Source of the DNA: Mycobacterium adipatum
GTDB taxonomy: Bacteria > Actinomycetota > Actinomycetes > Mycobacteriales > Mycobacteriaceae
DNA length: 64,000 nucleotides
Assembly (NCBI RefSeq): GCF_001644575.1
Contig: NZ_CP015596.1
Span: 1,736,001 to 1,800,000 of the forward strand
Direction: 5' to 3'
The notes beneath the pieces are model-generated. The model was not told the origin of the DNA and made no database searches. It saw only the letters and a list, made by a program, of their open reading frames with translations. How positions within the stretch are numbered: the first letter of the stretch is position 1; each line of letters starts with the position of its first letter. The translations under genes and the position numbers were made by a program. This document shows, in pieces, positions 53,737 through 62,283 of the stretch.

Positions 53737-53761
53737 ACTTGCAATTTTCAAGTTGACTTGA
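53737..53761. promoter_or_regulatory. ACTTG/CAAGT operator upstream of the HxlR-type gene
   Basis: ACTTG (53737-53741) and CAAGT (53749-53753) form one inverted repeat, and TCAAGT-TG-ACTTGA (53748-53761) a second, sharing the middle half-site. The array begins 3 bp upstream of the HxlR-type start codon and ends 5 bp before the aldolase stop, which fits autoregulation. Confidence 0.5.
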
Positions 53762-53766
53762 TGATA

Positions 53767-54798
53767 TCAGTCGCGCGATGCTGCTCGATCGGTCGGGACG
53801 CTGAGGTCCAGCGCGATGTCGACGAGCATGTCCTCCTGCCCGCCGACCATGCCGCGGCGGCCTGCCTCCTCCAGCAGGGTGCGCGCATCGACGCCGTATC
53901 GAGCCGCCGCGTGCTCGGCGTGGCGCAGGAAACTGGAGTACACCCCGGCGTAGCCGAGGGTCAGGGTTTCGCGGTCGACGCGCACCGGTCTGTCTTGCAG
54001 GGGGCGCACGAGGTCATCGGCCGCGTCCTGCAGTGCGTGCAGGTCGCAGCGGTGCCTCCAGCCGAGTTTGGATGCCGCGGCGACGAATACCTCCAGCGGA
54101 GCGTTCCCGGCGCCGGCGCCCATCCCGGTCAGCGATGCGTCCACCCGGTTGGCGCCGTGCTCCACCGCGACGATCGAGTTGGCCACCCCGAGGGAAAGGT
54201 TGTGGTGGGCGTGCACCCCGATTTCGGTGGTCGAATCCAGCGCTTGGCGCAGGGCGTCGACGCGCGCGGCGATCTCACCCATGGTCATCGCGCCGCCGGA
54301 GTCGACGACGTAGACGCATGTCGCGCCGTAGCCCTCCATCAGCTTGGCCTGCGCGGCCAACGCCGTGGGGGTGCTCAGATGGCTCATCATCAGGAATCCG
54401 ACGGTGTCCATGCCGAGGTCGCGCGCGGCGGCGATGTGCTGGGCGGAGATATCGGCTTCGGTGCAGTGGGTGGCCACCCGCACCACGGTGGCGCCGGCAC
54501 GATGGGCATCCCTGAGGTTGTGCACGCTGCCGATGCCGGGCAGCAGCAGCGTCGCGACCCTGGCGTGGGTGACGGCCGCGGCGACGGCCTCGATCCACTC
54601 CAGGTCGGTGTGCGCGCCGAACCCGTAGATGCAGCTGGACCCCGCCAGTCCGTCGCCGTGCGCGACTTCGATGGCATCGACGCCCGCCGCGTCGAGCGCG
54701 GTGGCGATGCTGACGGCCTGCTCGACGCTGTACTGGTGTGCGACGGCGTGCATGCCGTCGCGCAGCGTCACGTCGCAGACATACAGATCGTGGGTCAT
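53767..54798 (-). CDS. 4-Hydroxy-2-oxovalerate aldolase
   Basis: A 343-residue TIM-barrel aldolase of the DmpG/MhpE/HsaF family. It has the metal/catalytic motif VTLRDGMHA near residue 10, [15 protein letters not shown] around residue 195 with the metal His pair, and a C-terminal communication domain (about 270-343). It splits 4-hydroxy-2-oxoacids into pyruvate and an aldehyde and channels the aldehyde to the partner dehydrogenase encoded just upstream (4-bp overlap). It is the last step but one of the meta-cleavage pathway of this locus. Confidence 0.9.
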   Translation of the reverse strand: MTHDLYVCDVTLRDGMHAVAHQYSVEQAVSIATALDAAGVDAIEVAHGDGLAGSSCIYGFGAHTDLEWIEAVAAAVTHARVATLLLPGIGSVHNLRDAHRAGATVVRVATHCTEADISAQHIAAARDLGMDTVGFLMMSHLSTPTALAAQAKLMEGYGATCVYVVDSGGAMTMGEIAARVDALRQALDSTTEIGVHAHHNLSLGVANSIVAVEHGANRVDASLTGMGAGAGNAPLEVFVAAASKLGWRHRCDLHALQDAADDLVRPLQDRPVRVDRETLTLGYAGVYSSFLRHAEHAAARYGVDARTLLEEAGRRGMVGGQEDMLVDIALDLSVPTDRAASRD

Positions 54799-55751
54799 GG
54801 GATCGCCCGGCTGGTGTCGCGTGTGTGGATGGCGACGCGTTCGGCGGTGGCGATGGCCGCCGAGGTCATGATGTCGAGGTTGCCCGCGTAGGCGGGCAGG
54901 TAGTGCGCCGCCCCGGCGACCTCGAGCATGACCGTCACCCGGGTGCCGATGAACTTGCCGGTTTCGGGGATGTAGAGCGGATTGCCCGCGGTGAAGCTCT
55001 CGAACTGCACGGGTTGTTTCAGCCGGTAGCCCGGGACGTAGGCGCGCACCGTGTCGATCGTCTCGGCGATGGCATGCCCGATGGCGGTCCGGTCGGCATC
55101 GCTGTCGACCAAGCAGTACACGGTGTTGCGCATCAATACCGGAGGGTCGGCCGGGTTGAGGATCATGATCGTCTTGGCGCGCTGGGCCCCGCCCACCGAT
55201 TGCACGGCCGCCGAGGTGGTTTCGGTGAACTCGTCGATATTGGCGCGGGTCCCGGGGCCGGCGGACTTCGACGAGATGGAGGAGATGATCTCGGCATAGG
55301 ACACGATGGCGGTCTGTGACACCGCGGCCACAATCGGGACGGTGGCCTGCCCGCCGCAGGTGACCATGTTCAGGTTGGGGGCGTCGAGATGGTCGTCGAG
55401 GTTGACCACCGGCACGCAGTACGGGCCGACGGCGGCGGGAGTGAGGTCGATCATCCGCACGCCGGTCGGTTCGAGCGCGGCCCAGTTGGCGAGGTGCGCG
55501 TCGGCCGAGGTGGCGTCGAAGACGAGTTCGACATCTTCGAACTGCGGCAGGTTCAGCAGTCCGTCGACACCGCCGGCGGTGGTGGCCACACCCATGCGTG
55601 CCGCGCGGGCCAGCCCGTCGGAGGCGGCATCGATGCCGACCATGGCCGCGACACGTAGGGGTCCGTCGCGCCGCAGGATCTTGATCAGCAGGTCGGTGCC
55701 GATGTTGCCGGAGCCGATGATCGCCACCGGCCATTCATGGTGTGCAGTCAC
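54795..55751 (-). CDS. Acylating acetaldehyde dehydrogenase
   Basis: A 318-residue DmpF/MhpF/HsaG-type dehydrogenase. The NAD motif is [15 protein letters not shown] (10-24) and the catalytic cysteine is Cys132 in [10 protein letters not shown]. It converts acetaldehyde or propionaldehyde with CoA and NAD+ to the acyl-CoA, and forms a channelling complex with the aldolase. GTG 55751 fits the known length; a longer frame upstream overlaps the hydratase gene. It lies 7 bp after the hydratase gene in the same leftward operon. Confidence 0.9.
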   Translation of the reverse strand: MTAHHEWPVAIIGSGNIGTDLLIKILRRDGPLRVAAMVGIDAASDGLARAARMGVATTAGGVDGLLNLPQFEDVELVFDATSADAHLANWAALEPTGVRMIDLTPAAVGPYCVPVVNLDDHLDAPNLNMVTCGGQATVPIVAAVSQTAIVSYAEIISSISSKSAGPGTRANIDEFTETTSAAVQSVGGAQRAKTIMILNPADPPVLMRNTVYCLVDSDADRTAIGHAIAETIDTVRAYVPGYRLKQPVQFESFTAGNPLYIPETGKFIGTRVTVMLEVAGAAHYLPAYAGNLDIMTSAAIATAERVAIHTRDTSRAIP

Positions 55752-55758
55752 GGTTTTC

Positions 55759-56532
55759 CTATTCGAATCGCAGCGAGATGGTGCCCAGCCCGCTGATCGT
55801 GGCGGCGGCGGTGTCGCCGGCATGGACGAAGGCGGCCGAGGTGAACGATCCCGACATGACGAACTGCCCCGCGGACAGTTCGGTGTCGTAGCCGGCCAGC
55901 GCATTGGCCAGCCACGCAACCGCCGCAGCCGGGTCACCCATCACGGCTTCGCCTCGGCCCGAATCGATCTCGGAGCCGTTGAGGTGCAGCGTGGCGTGCG
56001 CCTGGGGCAGGGCGAGGTCCGCGGTGTAGGTCACCCAATCGCCGAGGGCGACCGCGCCGGAGGAGGCGTTGTCGGCGACGGTATCGGGCAAAGTGAGTTT
56101 CCAGTCGGCAATCCGGCTGTCCACGATCTCCAGCGCGACGGCGACCGCCTCGGTGGCGGCGTACACGTCGGCGACGGTGACGCCCGGTCCGCGCAGGGCG
56201 TTGCGCAGCAGGAAGGCCACCTCGGGTTCGACTCGCGGGGCGCAGAATTGAGCTGTGTCGGCCACCTCGCTGAGCACCATGTCGTCGAGCAGGTAGCCGA
56301 AATCGGGTTCGTCGACACCGAGCAGGGTCTGCATCGGCTTGGAGGTGAGCCCGATCTTGCGGCCCACCAGCGCCGATCCGGTCGCCAGCCGGCGCTGCAG
56401 GTTGATCTGTTGCACCGCATACGCCTGCGGGACACCGAAATTCGGGTAGCTCTCGGTGAGCGGGGCGATCGGACTGCGGTCGAGGTGCGCGGCCCACAGG
56501 TCGGCCGCCGCGGTGGTGATCACGTCGTTCAC
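55759..56532 (-). CDS. 2-Hydroxypenta-2,4-dienoate hydratase
   Basis: A 257-residue protein of the fumarylacetoacetate-hydrolase-like fold (MhpD/HsaE type). Motifs are [12 protein letters not shown] (57-68), EPEVAFLL with the metal-binding glutamates, and ALEIVDSRI. It adds water to 2-hydroxypenta-2,4-dienoate or an alkyl homologue to give 4-hydroxy-2-oxovalerate for the aldolase. GTG 56532 overlaps the tetR stop by 4 bp, so regulator and enzymes share one transcript. Confidence 0.85.
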   Translation of the reverse strand: MNDVITTAAADLWAAHLDRSPIAPLTESYPNFGVPQAYAVQQINLQRRLATGSALVGRKIGLTSKPMQTLLGVDEPDFGYLLDDMVLSEVADTAQFCAPRVEPEVAFLLRNALRGPGVTVADVYAATEAVAVALEIVDSRIADWKLTLPDTVADNASSGAVALGDWVTYTADLALPQAHATLHLNGSEIDSGRGEAVMGDPAAAVAWLANALAGYDTELSAGQFVMSGSFTSAAFVHAGDTAAATISGLGTISLRFE

Positions 56533-57152
56533 CGATCGCCCTCGGCGGCCAGTCGGACGGCCATATCGTAGAGCGCGCGGCCGTGCAGCTCGAACAGGGC
56601 GACCAGATCGACACTGTCGCCGGCGATCTCCTTGGCGATGAACAGGCCGTCCGCTCCGGCGATGGCATACGTGGCGACCTGGTCGACGTGCGTCTGCGCC
56701 AGCCCGGGGACCAGTTCCAGGATGCCTTCGGAGAGAATGCGGAACGCCTGGTCGCGTGCCTCGACGAACATGGCGCGCGCCCGTGGCTCGACGGGGCGGC
56801 GCTCCAGGCCCAGCATGAGACCGAGCCGGATGAAATCGGGGGAGTCGACCAACGCCTTGGCGATCTGCGCCGCCGCGCCGGCGAGTCGTTCGGCGGGCCG
56901 GCCGTCGGTGGGGAACTCCCATGCGGCGAGCCAGGACCCGAAGCTGCGCTCGATGACCGCGGCGAGCAGGTCGTCCTTGTTCTTGAAGTGCCAGTAGATC
57001 GAACTGGCCGGCAGTCCGCACTTCGTACTGACCGCGCCGATGCTGGTGCCCTCGTAGCCGCGCTCGGCGGCGATCTCGGTGGCGGCATCCAGGATGCGTT
57101 CGCGGGAGATGGCGCCGTCCGCGCGCTGGCGTCGGGGCTTCTTGTCGGCCAT
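56529..57152 (-). CDS. TetR-family regulator of the meta-cleavage genes
   Basis: A 207-residue TetR repressor. The DNA-binding domain is at about 15-62 (RILDAATEIAAERGYEGTS, then LPASSIYWHFKNKDDLL). The C-terminal ligand domain is all-helical. ATG 57152 has an AAGGAG ribosome site. The gene heads the leftward operon and is divergent from the monooxygenase-hydrolase-dioxygenase operon. Two matching half-palindromes lie between them, so it probably represses both directions until an aromatic intermediate binds. Confidence 0.9.
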   Translation of the reverse strand: MADKKPRRQRADGAISRERILDAATEIAAERGYEGTSIGAVSTKCGLPASSIYWHFKNKDDLLAAVIERSFGSWLAAWEFPTDGRPAERLAGAAAQIAKALVDSPDFIRLGLMLGLERRPVEPRARAMFVEARDQAFRILSEGILELVPGLAQTHVDQVATYAIAGADGLFIAKEIAGDSVDLVALFELHGRALYDMAVRLAAEGDR

Positions 57153-57174
57153 GGCATCACTCCTTGATCGACCC

Positions 57175-57224
57175 TTGACTCTGTAGTGATCGCTACATTA
57201 CCGTATCGATCACTACAGAATCAA
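57175..57224. promoter_or_regulatory. Symmetric divergent promoters with TetR operator
   Basis: A perfect 12-bp inverted repeat, CTGTAGTGATCG (57181-57192) and CGATCACTACAG (57207-57218), has a 14-nt spacer. The rightward promoter is TTGACT (57175-57180), 18 nt, TACCGT (57199-57204). The leftward promoter is TTGATT (57224-57219), 18 nt, TAATGT (57200-57195). The left arm extends to the near-palindrome TGTAGTGATCGCTACA (57182-57197). Binding of the TetR protein here would block both operons. Confidence 0.75.
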
Positions 57225-57245
57225 TCCCGAAGACGAGGGGTCGCA

Positions 57246-58841
57246 ATGACCGATGTTCCGAGCTATGACGTGGCGATAGTCGGCTATGGCCCCACCGGGG
57301 CGACGGCCGCCAACCTCTTGGGGCGACTGGGCGTGAACGTCGTCGTCATCGAGCGTGACCCGGATATCTACGCCCGGGCCCGGGCCATCTCCACCGACGA
57401 CGAGGTGCTGCGAATATGGCAGTCCGTCGGACTGGCCGATCGGCTCCAGGCCGATATGCTGCCCGGCCGGCCGGTGGCCTTCGTGGACTCCACCGGCACA
57501 CCGTTCATCGAAACCACGATCGCCGCCGGCGGATGTGGACATCCGCCGCAGCAGTTCATCTATCAACCGGCCGTCGACGATGTGTTGCGCCAGGGCGTGC
57601 AGCGGTTCGGGAACGTCGAGGTGCTCCTGGAACGCGAATGTCTGCGGGTGGCCAACCGCGGTGATCATGTCGAACTGCTGATCGGCGACCTGCGTGCCGA
57701 TACCATCAGCCGCATCCATGCCTCCTACGTGATTGCGGCCGACGGCGGGTCCTCGCCGACCCGGGGTCTGCTGGGCATCGGGTACTCCGGGCGCACCTAT
57801 GCAGAACGCTGGGTGGTCATCGACACCGAGGTGCTCGAGCACTGGGAAGGTCACGACCACTTACGTTTCCACTGCGACCCCGAACGCCCCACGGTGGACT
57901 GTCCCACCCCGCTGGGGCACCACCGCTGGGAATTCCCGGCCCGCGGAACCGAAGACGATGACGCGCTGACCTCCGACAAGGCGGTCTGGGAGGTACTGCA
58001 CCAACACGGCGTCACCGAAGCGCAGGTCAAGATCCTGCGTGCGGTGGTCTATCGCCACCATGTCCGTGTCGCGGACCGGTGGCGGGTCGGGCGGGTGTTC
58101 CTCGCCGGCGACGCCGCCCACGCCATGCCGCCATGGATCGGCCAAGGCATGTGCGCCGGCGTGCGCGACGTGGCCAACCTGTGCTGGAAGCTGGCGGCCG
58201 TGCTACGCGGGCAGGCCCCCGATGTTTTGCTGGATTCCTATGAGGCCGAACGTAAGCCGCATGTCACCGAGGTCACCCGGCGCGCGGTGCTCGTCGGCCG
58301 CGTCATCACCGAACGGCGCCGCGCCCTGGTCGCCCTGCGCAATCGGGTGATGCGCGCGGTGTCGAAAGTGCCCGGCGCCATGGTGCGCGGGCAGAAGCTG
58401 TGGTGGATCCCCGTCGCGCGGTACCGTGCCGGATTCCTCGCCGACGAGCGACATGGCGCGGTCGGCTGGCAGATACCGCAACCATGGGTGATCGACGGCA
58501 AGGGCGACACGGCCCGCCTCGACGATGTCCTCGCCGGACGGTGGACCGTCCTGCACACGCAGCAGGCACCGGCCGGGATCCGGGCCTGGACGGATCGGGG
58601 TGCCGCCTCGATCCGGCTCGCCGGCCCGCACGAGGCCGTCGAGGGTGATGACGTGCGCGACAGCGGTGCCGTCCTGATCGGCTGGATGGCCGCCAAGAAG
58701 GCCGATGCCCTGGTCATCCGCCCCGACGGCTTCGTCTACGCCGCAACGACTTCCGACCGTCCGCTGCCGGAACCTCCCGCGGGGTTCAGCACGACCGCAC
58801 CCGCCGCCCTCGCTTCGATTCGCACTGGAGTCACCGCATGA
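57246..58841 (+). CDS. FAD-dependent aromatic monooxygenase (MhpA-like)
   Basis: A 531-residue class A flavoprotein hydroxylase. The Rossmann motif is GYGPTGATAANLLG (13-26), the DG motif is AADGGSSPTRG (about 160), and the GD motif is GDAAHAMPPWIGQGM (about 290). It resembles 3-(3-hydroxyphenyl)propionate 2-hydroxylase. It would convert a phenolic acid to a catechol with NAD(P)H and O2, the entry step of the pathway. ATG 57246 has a GAGGGG ribosome site. Its stop overlaps the hydrolase gene start (ATGA). Confidence 0.85.
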   Translation: MTDVPSYDVAIVGYGPTGATAANLLGRLGVNVVVIERDPDIYARARAISTDDEVLRIWQSVGLADRLQADMLPGRPVAFVDSTGTPFIETTIAAGGCGHPPQQFIYQPAVDDVLRQGVQRFGNVEVLLERECLRVANRGDHVELLIGDLRADTISRIHASYVIAADGGSSPTRGLLGIGYSGRTYAERWVVIDTEVLEHWEGHDHLRFHCDPERPTVDCPTPLGHHRWEFPARGTEDDDALTSDKAVWEVLHQHGVTEAQVKILRAVVYRHHVRVADRWRVGRVFLAGDAAHAMPPWIGQGMCAGVRDVANLCWKLAAVLRGQAPDVLLDSYEAERKPHVTEVTRRAVLVGRVITERRRALVALRNRVMRAVSKVPGAMVRGQKLWWIPVARYRAGFLADERHGAVGWQIPQPWVIDGKGDTARLDDVLAGRWTVLHTQQAPAGIRAWTDRGAASIRLAGPHEAVEGDDVRDSGAVLIGWMAAKKADALVIRPDGFVYAATTSDRPLPEPPAGFSTTAPAALASIRTGVTA

Positions 58842-59698
58842 ACACCAACACCACCACCCTGACCGAGCACACCGTCACCGTCGGCGGTCGGCAGATCTTC
58901 TACGCCGAAACGGGCAGCGGCCCGGCCGTCGTGTTGCTGCACGGTGGCGGCCCCGGCGCGTCCGGGGTGTCGAACTACTCCCGCAACATCGATGCGCTCG
59001 CCGAGGAGTTTCGGGTGATCGTGCCCGACCTGCCCGGCTACGGACGCTCCAGCAAGGGTGTCGACGGAAACGACCCGTTCGGATACCTCGCCAACGGCAT
59101 TCGCGGATTGATGAACCACCTCGGCATCGACCGCGCGCACCTGGTCGGCAACTCCTACGGCGGCGCCTGCGCGCTGAGACTGGCCTTGGACACCCCCGAG
59201 CGGGTGGACAAGATGGTGTTGATGGGTCCCGGCGGCATCGGCACCACCCGCGCGCTGCCGACGGCAGGGCTGCAGAGCCTGTTCGCCTACTACGGCGGTG
59301 ACGGCCCGTCCCGGGCCAAGCTGGACACCTTCATTCGCCAATACCTGGTCTACGACGGGGATTCCGTGCCCGCAGAGGTCATCGACACCCGGTACCTGTC
59401 GAGCATCGACCCCGAGGTCGTCGCGAACCCGCCGCTGCGTCGCCCGTCCGGGTTGTTCGCCTTGCGCACACTGTGGCGAATGGACTTCACCCGGGACAGC
59501 AGACTTGCCCATCTGCCCACTCCGACATTGGTGATATGGGGCCGCGACGACAAGGTCAACCGCCCCAGCGGCGGTCAGATGCTGGCCGATGCCCTGCCCA
59601 ACTGCGACCTGCTGCTCGCTGCCAACGCCGGACATTGGGTGCAGTGGGAACGCGCCGACTTCTTCAATCACGTCACCCGCGCGTTCCTGGGCGCATGA
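58838..59698 (+). CDS. Meta-cleavage product C-C hydrolase (MhpC/HsaD-like)
   Basis: A 286-residue alpha/beta hydrolase of the meta-cleavage type. The nucleophile is Ser106 in VGNSYGGA, the oxyanion region is HGGGPGASGVSNY (35-47) and the catalytic His is His266 in AGHWVQWE. The acid is probably in WGRDDKVNRP. It hydrolyses the ring-fission product to a carboxylic acid plus 2-hydroxydienoate. It overlaps both neighbours by 4 bp, so expression is strictly coupled to the monooxygenase and dioxygenase. Confidence 0.9.
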   Translation: MNTNTTTLTEHTVTVGGRQIFYAETGSGPAVVLLHGGGPGASGVSNYSRNIDALAEEFRVIVPDLPGYGRSSKGVDGNDPFGYLANGIRGLMNHLGIDRAHLVGNSYGGACALRLALDTPERVDKMVLMGPGGIGTTRALPTAGLQSLFAYYGGDGPSRAKLDTFIRQYLVYDGDSVPAEVIDTRYLSSIDPEVVANPPLRRPSGLFALRTLWRMDFTRDSRLAHLPTPTLVIWGRDDKVNRPSGGQMLADALPNCDLLLAANAGHWVQWERADFFNHVTRAFLGA

Positions 59699-60681
59699 AC
59701 ATCTTCGGCAAGGCGCACCTGGGCTATCTGGTGGTCGAGACCGACAGGTTCTCCGACTGGCGGCGCTTCGGCGAGGACGCCATCGGCATGCACTGCGACG
59801 AACTCAGCGCCCAGCACCTGCGATTTCGGCTCGACGATCACGCGTGCCGTTTCCTGCTCCAGCGGGGACCGGCGGAAGATGTCACCACCATCGGCTGGCA
59901 GCTCGATGATCACGGCACCTTCGAGGAGGTCGTCCGGCGCGTCACCGGCGCCGGCGTGCCCGTCACCGAGGGCACATGCGAGGAGGCCGTGCTGCGCGGC
60001 GTCGAGCGACTGGTGCGCTTCCCCGGGCCGAAGGGGCTCACCCAGGAGATCTTCACCGCGCCCACCATCACCGCCGCGCCGAACCTGCGGTACGGCGAAT
60101 TCGTCACCGGCGCATCGGGAATGGGTCACGTGGCGATCACCTCCACCAAACCCGGTCAGATGCACGGCTATTACGCCACGGTCTTCGACGCCCGGTTGTC
60201 GGACTACATCGACGAGACCATCAGCGGGCTCAAGTTCAAGATCCGCTTCCTGCGCGTCAACGAGCGCCACCACTCCGTGGCGATCGCCGCGGTGCGCGGC
60301 CTGCCGGTCAACCCGATCCGCACCCGCGTGCAGCACCTCAACATCCAGGCGGCGGACCTCGACGCCATGGTGGACTCGTATCGACGCGTCACGGCACTGG
60401 GTTTCGACATGGCACTCGACGTCGGGCAGCACACCAATGACCGCGAACTGTCCTACTACGCGGTCACCCCGTCCGGTTTCGAATGGGAAGTCGGATGGAA
60501 TCCCATCGTCGTCGACGAAACCACCTGGGAGACAACCACCCATCAGGGCATCAGCATATGGGGTCATACCCCGGTCGGGCAGACCGTCGTCGACAAACTC
60601 GCCCAGTTCAAGACCGGTGCGCAATCCCTGCTGCACCGCGAGGACACGGTACCGGCGCTGGTGGGCGGCATTGCCGGGTGA
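59695..60681 (+). CDS. Extradiol ring-cleavage dioxygenase (type I, BphC-like)
   Basis: A 328-residue two-domain vicinal-oxygen-chelate dioxygenase. The iron ligands of BphC-type enzymes are all seen in the second domain: His145 in GMGHVAITS, His214 in VQHLNIQ and Glu265 in GFEWEVGW. It opens a catechol ring next to the hydroxyl pair with O2. ATG 59695 overlaps the hydrolase stop; a longer frame upstream lies inside that gene. It is the last gene of the rightward operon. Together with the leftward genes, every step from phenol to acyl-CoA is present. Confidence 0.9.
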   Translation: MNIFGKAHLGYLVVETDRFSDWRRFGEDAIGMHCDELSAQHLRFRLDDHACRFLLQRGPAEDVTTIGWQLDDHGTFEEVVRRVTGAGVPVTEGTCEEAVLRGVERLVRFPGPKGLTQEIFTAPTITAAPNLRYGEFVTGASGMGHVAITSTKPGQMHGYYATVFDARLSDYIDETISGLKFKIRFLRVNERHHSVAIAAVRGLPVNPIRTRVQHLNIQAADLDAMVDSYRRVTALGFDMALDVGQHTNDRELSYYAVTPSGFEWEVGWNPIVVDETTWETTTHQGISIWGHTPVGQTVVDKLAQFKTGAQSLLHREDTVPALVGGIAG

Positions 60682-60700
60682 GACCGGGCAGCGCGCGTCC

Positions 60701-60732
60701 TAGGTCCCGTAGAGATTAGGTCCCGTAGAGAT
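60701..60732. repeat. Perfect 2 x 16-bp tandem duplication at the end of the serine hydrolase gene
   Basis: TAGGTCCCGTAGAGAT occurs twice in direct succession (60701-60716 and 60717-60732). It spans the stop codon of the leftward hydrolase gene, so the terminal codons and a stop are present twice. Confidence 0.8.
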
Positions 60733-62116
60733 GCAGCGCCCGGGCCGCGGCCGTGGCCACGTCACCACTGAGCCCGACGATCGGTGGCCCGCCGGGCTGG
60801 TGGATCACGTTGGCGAGCACGACCACGTAGGTGTCCGATTGTGGGTCCATCCACAGCGTGGTGCCGGTGAAACCGGTATGTCCGAAGCTCCCGACGGGAA
60901 AGATGTCGCCGCGCGGCCGGGAATGGGCTGTGTCGATGTCCCAGCCGAAACCGCGCAGGTCCGGTAGCGGGCTGGGCTGCTGGGGACTGGTCATCAGCGC
61001 GAGGGTCGACTGCGTCAAGGGAAAGGTGCTCGGACGGCCGGCGAGCCGGTCGAGCAGGGCCTGTGCGAACAGCCCGACATCGTGTGCGGTGGTGAACACC
61101 CCGGCGCTGCCGGTCGCCCCGCCCATCCGGCGTGCCGTCGGGTCGTGCGCGGTGCCGCGCAGGAGGTGGCCGTGGTCGGGGTTGAGACCCGGGGTGTCGC
61201 CATCGTGTGCCGTGGGTGCGACGCGCGCCAGCAGATCGGTGCTCCATGACCCCGGCGGGCAGTCGCTCACCGCGGGCGCGTCGGTGTCGACGGCGATCGC
61301 GTTGCCCCGAACCATATGTGGTCCACACGCTTCGGCGACCGGGAGGTAGTGGGTGTCGTGCATGCCCAATGGCGTGAACACATTGCGCTGCACGTAGGTG
61401 TCTATCGATTGGCCGGTGAGCTTCTCGACGATCGCCCCGACGAGGATGAAGCCGATATCGGAGTAGTGGAAGAGTTGCCCGGGCTCGAACACCACTTGCG
61501 CGGCGAGGGCCCGACGCGTCCCCTCGGCTTTGTCGGCCCGCGCCAGCCCCCACGGCCCGTCCAGGCTCAGGTCGCCCGCGATACCGGAGGTGTGCGTGAG
61601 CAGCAGACGCAGCGTCACCTGGGCGCGCCGGGGATCATCGAGTGGATTGAAATCCGGCAGATAGGTCTGCACCGGCTCGTCGAGCTGAACTCGGCCCTGC
61701 TCGTACAGCGCCATGATGGCGGTCGCGGTGGCGAGGCTCTTCGTCAGGGAGGCCAGGTCGAAGATGGTGTCCACGGTCATTGGCTCCGCCGGCGCCGGCA
61801 CCCCGTCCAGACCGGGCTCGCCGGCGAGCTTTCGCACGCCGAAGGCCTGCCGGAACACCACATTGCCGGCGTGCCCGATCTGCACCACCGCACCCGGTAG
61901 GCGGTGCTGCGCGATGGCTTGTTCCACCAGCGCGGACACCGGCGCGAATTCCTTCGACAGCACCGAGGGCACCGGCGTGCGCGACGCGGTACCGGAACTC
62001 TGCGTGCTGGAAGCGGCCGGTGGTGGCCGCGTCGGGTGTCCGCAGGAAGCCGCCACGGCGACAGTGAGCACCACCGCCGCCGTGGCGCGGGCCATCCGCG
62101 AACCCGACACCGTCAC
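60716..62116 (-). CDS. Beta-lactamase-like serine hydrolase, lipoprotein
   Basis: A 466-residue protein with a lipobox (VAASC, Cys25), so lipid-anchored outside the membrane. The penicillin-binding-protein-like motifs are SLTK (Ser123, Lys126), YSD in FHYSDIGF and HTG in FGHTGFTG. This is the class C/esterase-like family, as is the enzyme at 17611-19188, but the two are not close. It may be an envelope esterase or D-alanyl peptidase. Start is GTG 62116; an ATG at 62095 is possible. It lies convergent with the dioxygenase operon. Confidence 0.85.
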   Translation of the reverse strand: MTVSGSRMARATAAVVLTVAVAASCGHPTRPPPAASSTQSSGTASRTPVPSVLSKEFAPVSALVEQAIAQHRLPGAVVQIGHAGNVVFRQAFGVRKLAGEPGLDGVPAPAEPMTVDTIFDLASLTKSLATATAIMALYEQGRVQLDEPVQTYLPDFNPLDDPRRAQVTLRLLLTHTSGIAGDLSLDGPWGLARADKAEGTRRALAAQVVFEPGQLFHYSDIGFILVGAIVEKLTGQSIDTYVQRNVFTPLGMHDTHYLPVAEACGPHMVRGNAIAVDTDAPAVSDCPPGSWSTDLLARVAPTAHDGDTPGLNPDHGHLLRGTAHDPTARRMGGATGSAGVFTTAHDVGLFAQALLDRLAGRPSTFPLTQSTLALMTSPQQPSPLPDLRGFGWDIDTAHSRPRGDIFPVGSFGHTGFTGTTLWMDPQSDTYVVVLANVIHQPGGPPIVGLSGDVATAAARALHLYGT

Positions 62117-62283
62117 CCGGCAACGGTAGCCCGGCCGGTGGCGCTACGCCGCGGCCGTCATTGCTGTCGGGGGTCACCGGTGCATTCTCCGATTCGATGG
62201 TCATTGCACTTCACCGATACCGGGTGCGGTGTCGATGTACGCTCGGCAATGATTTGCTGACCAGCGGCACGGGGGCCACGACG

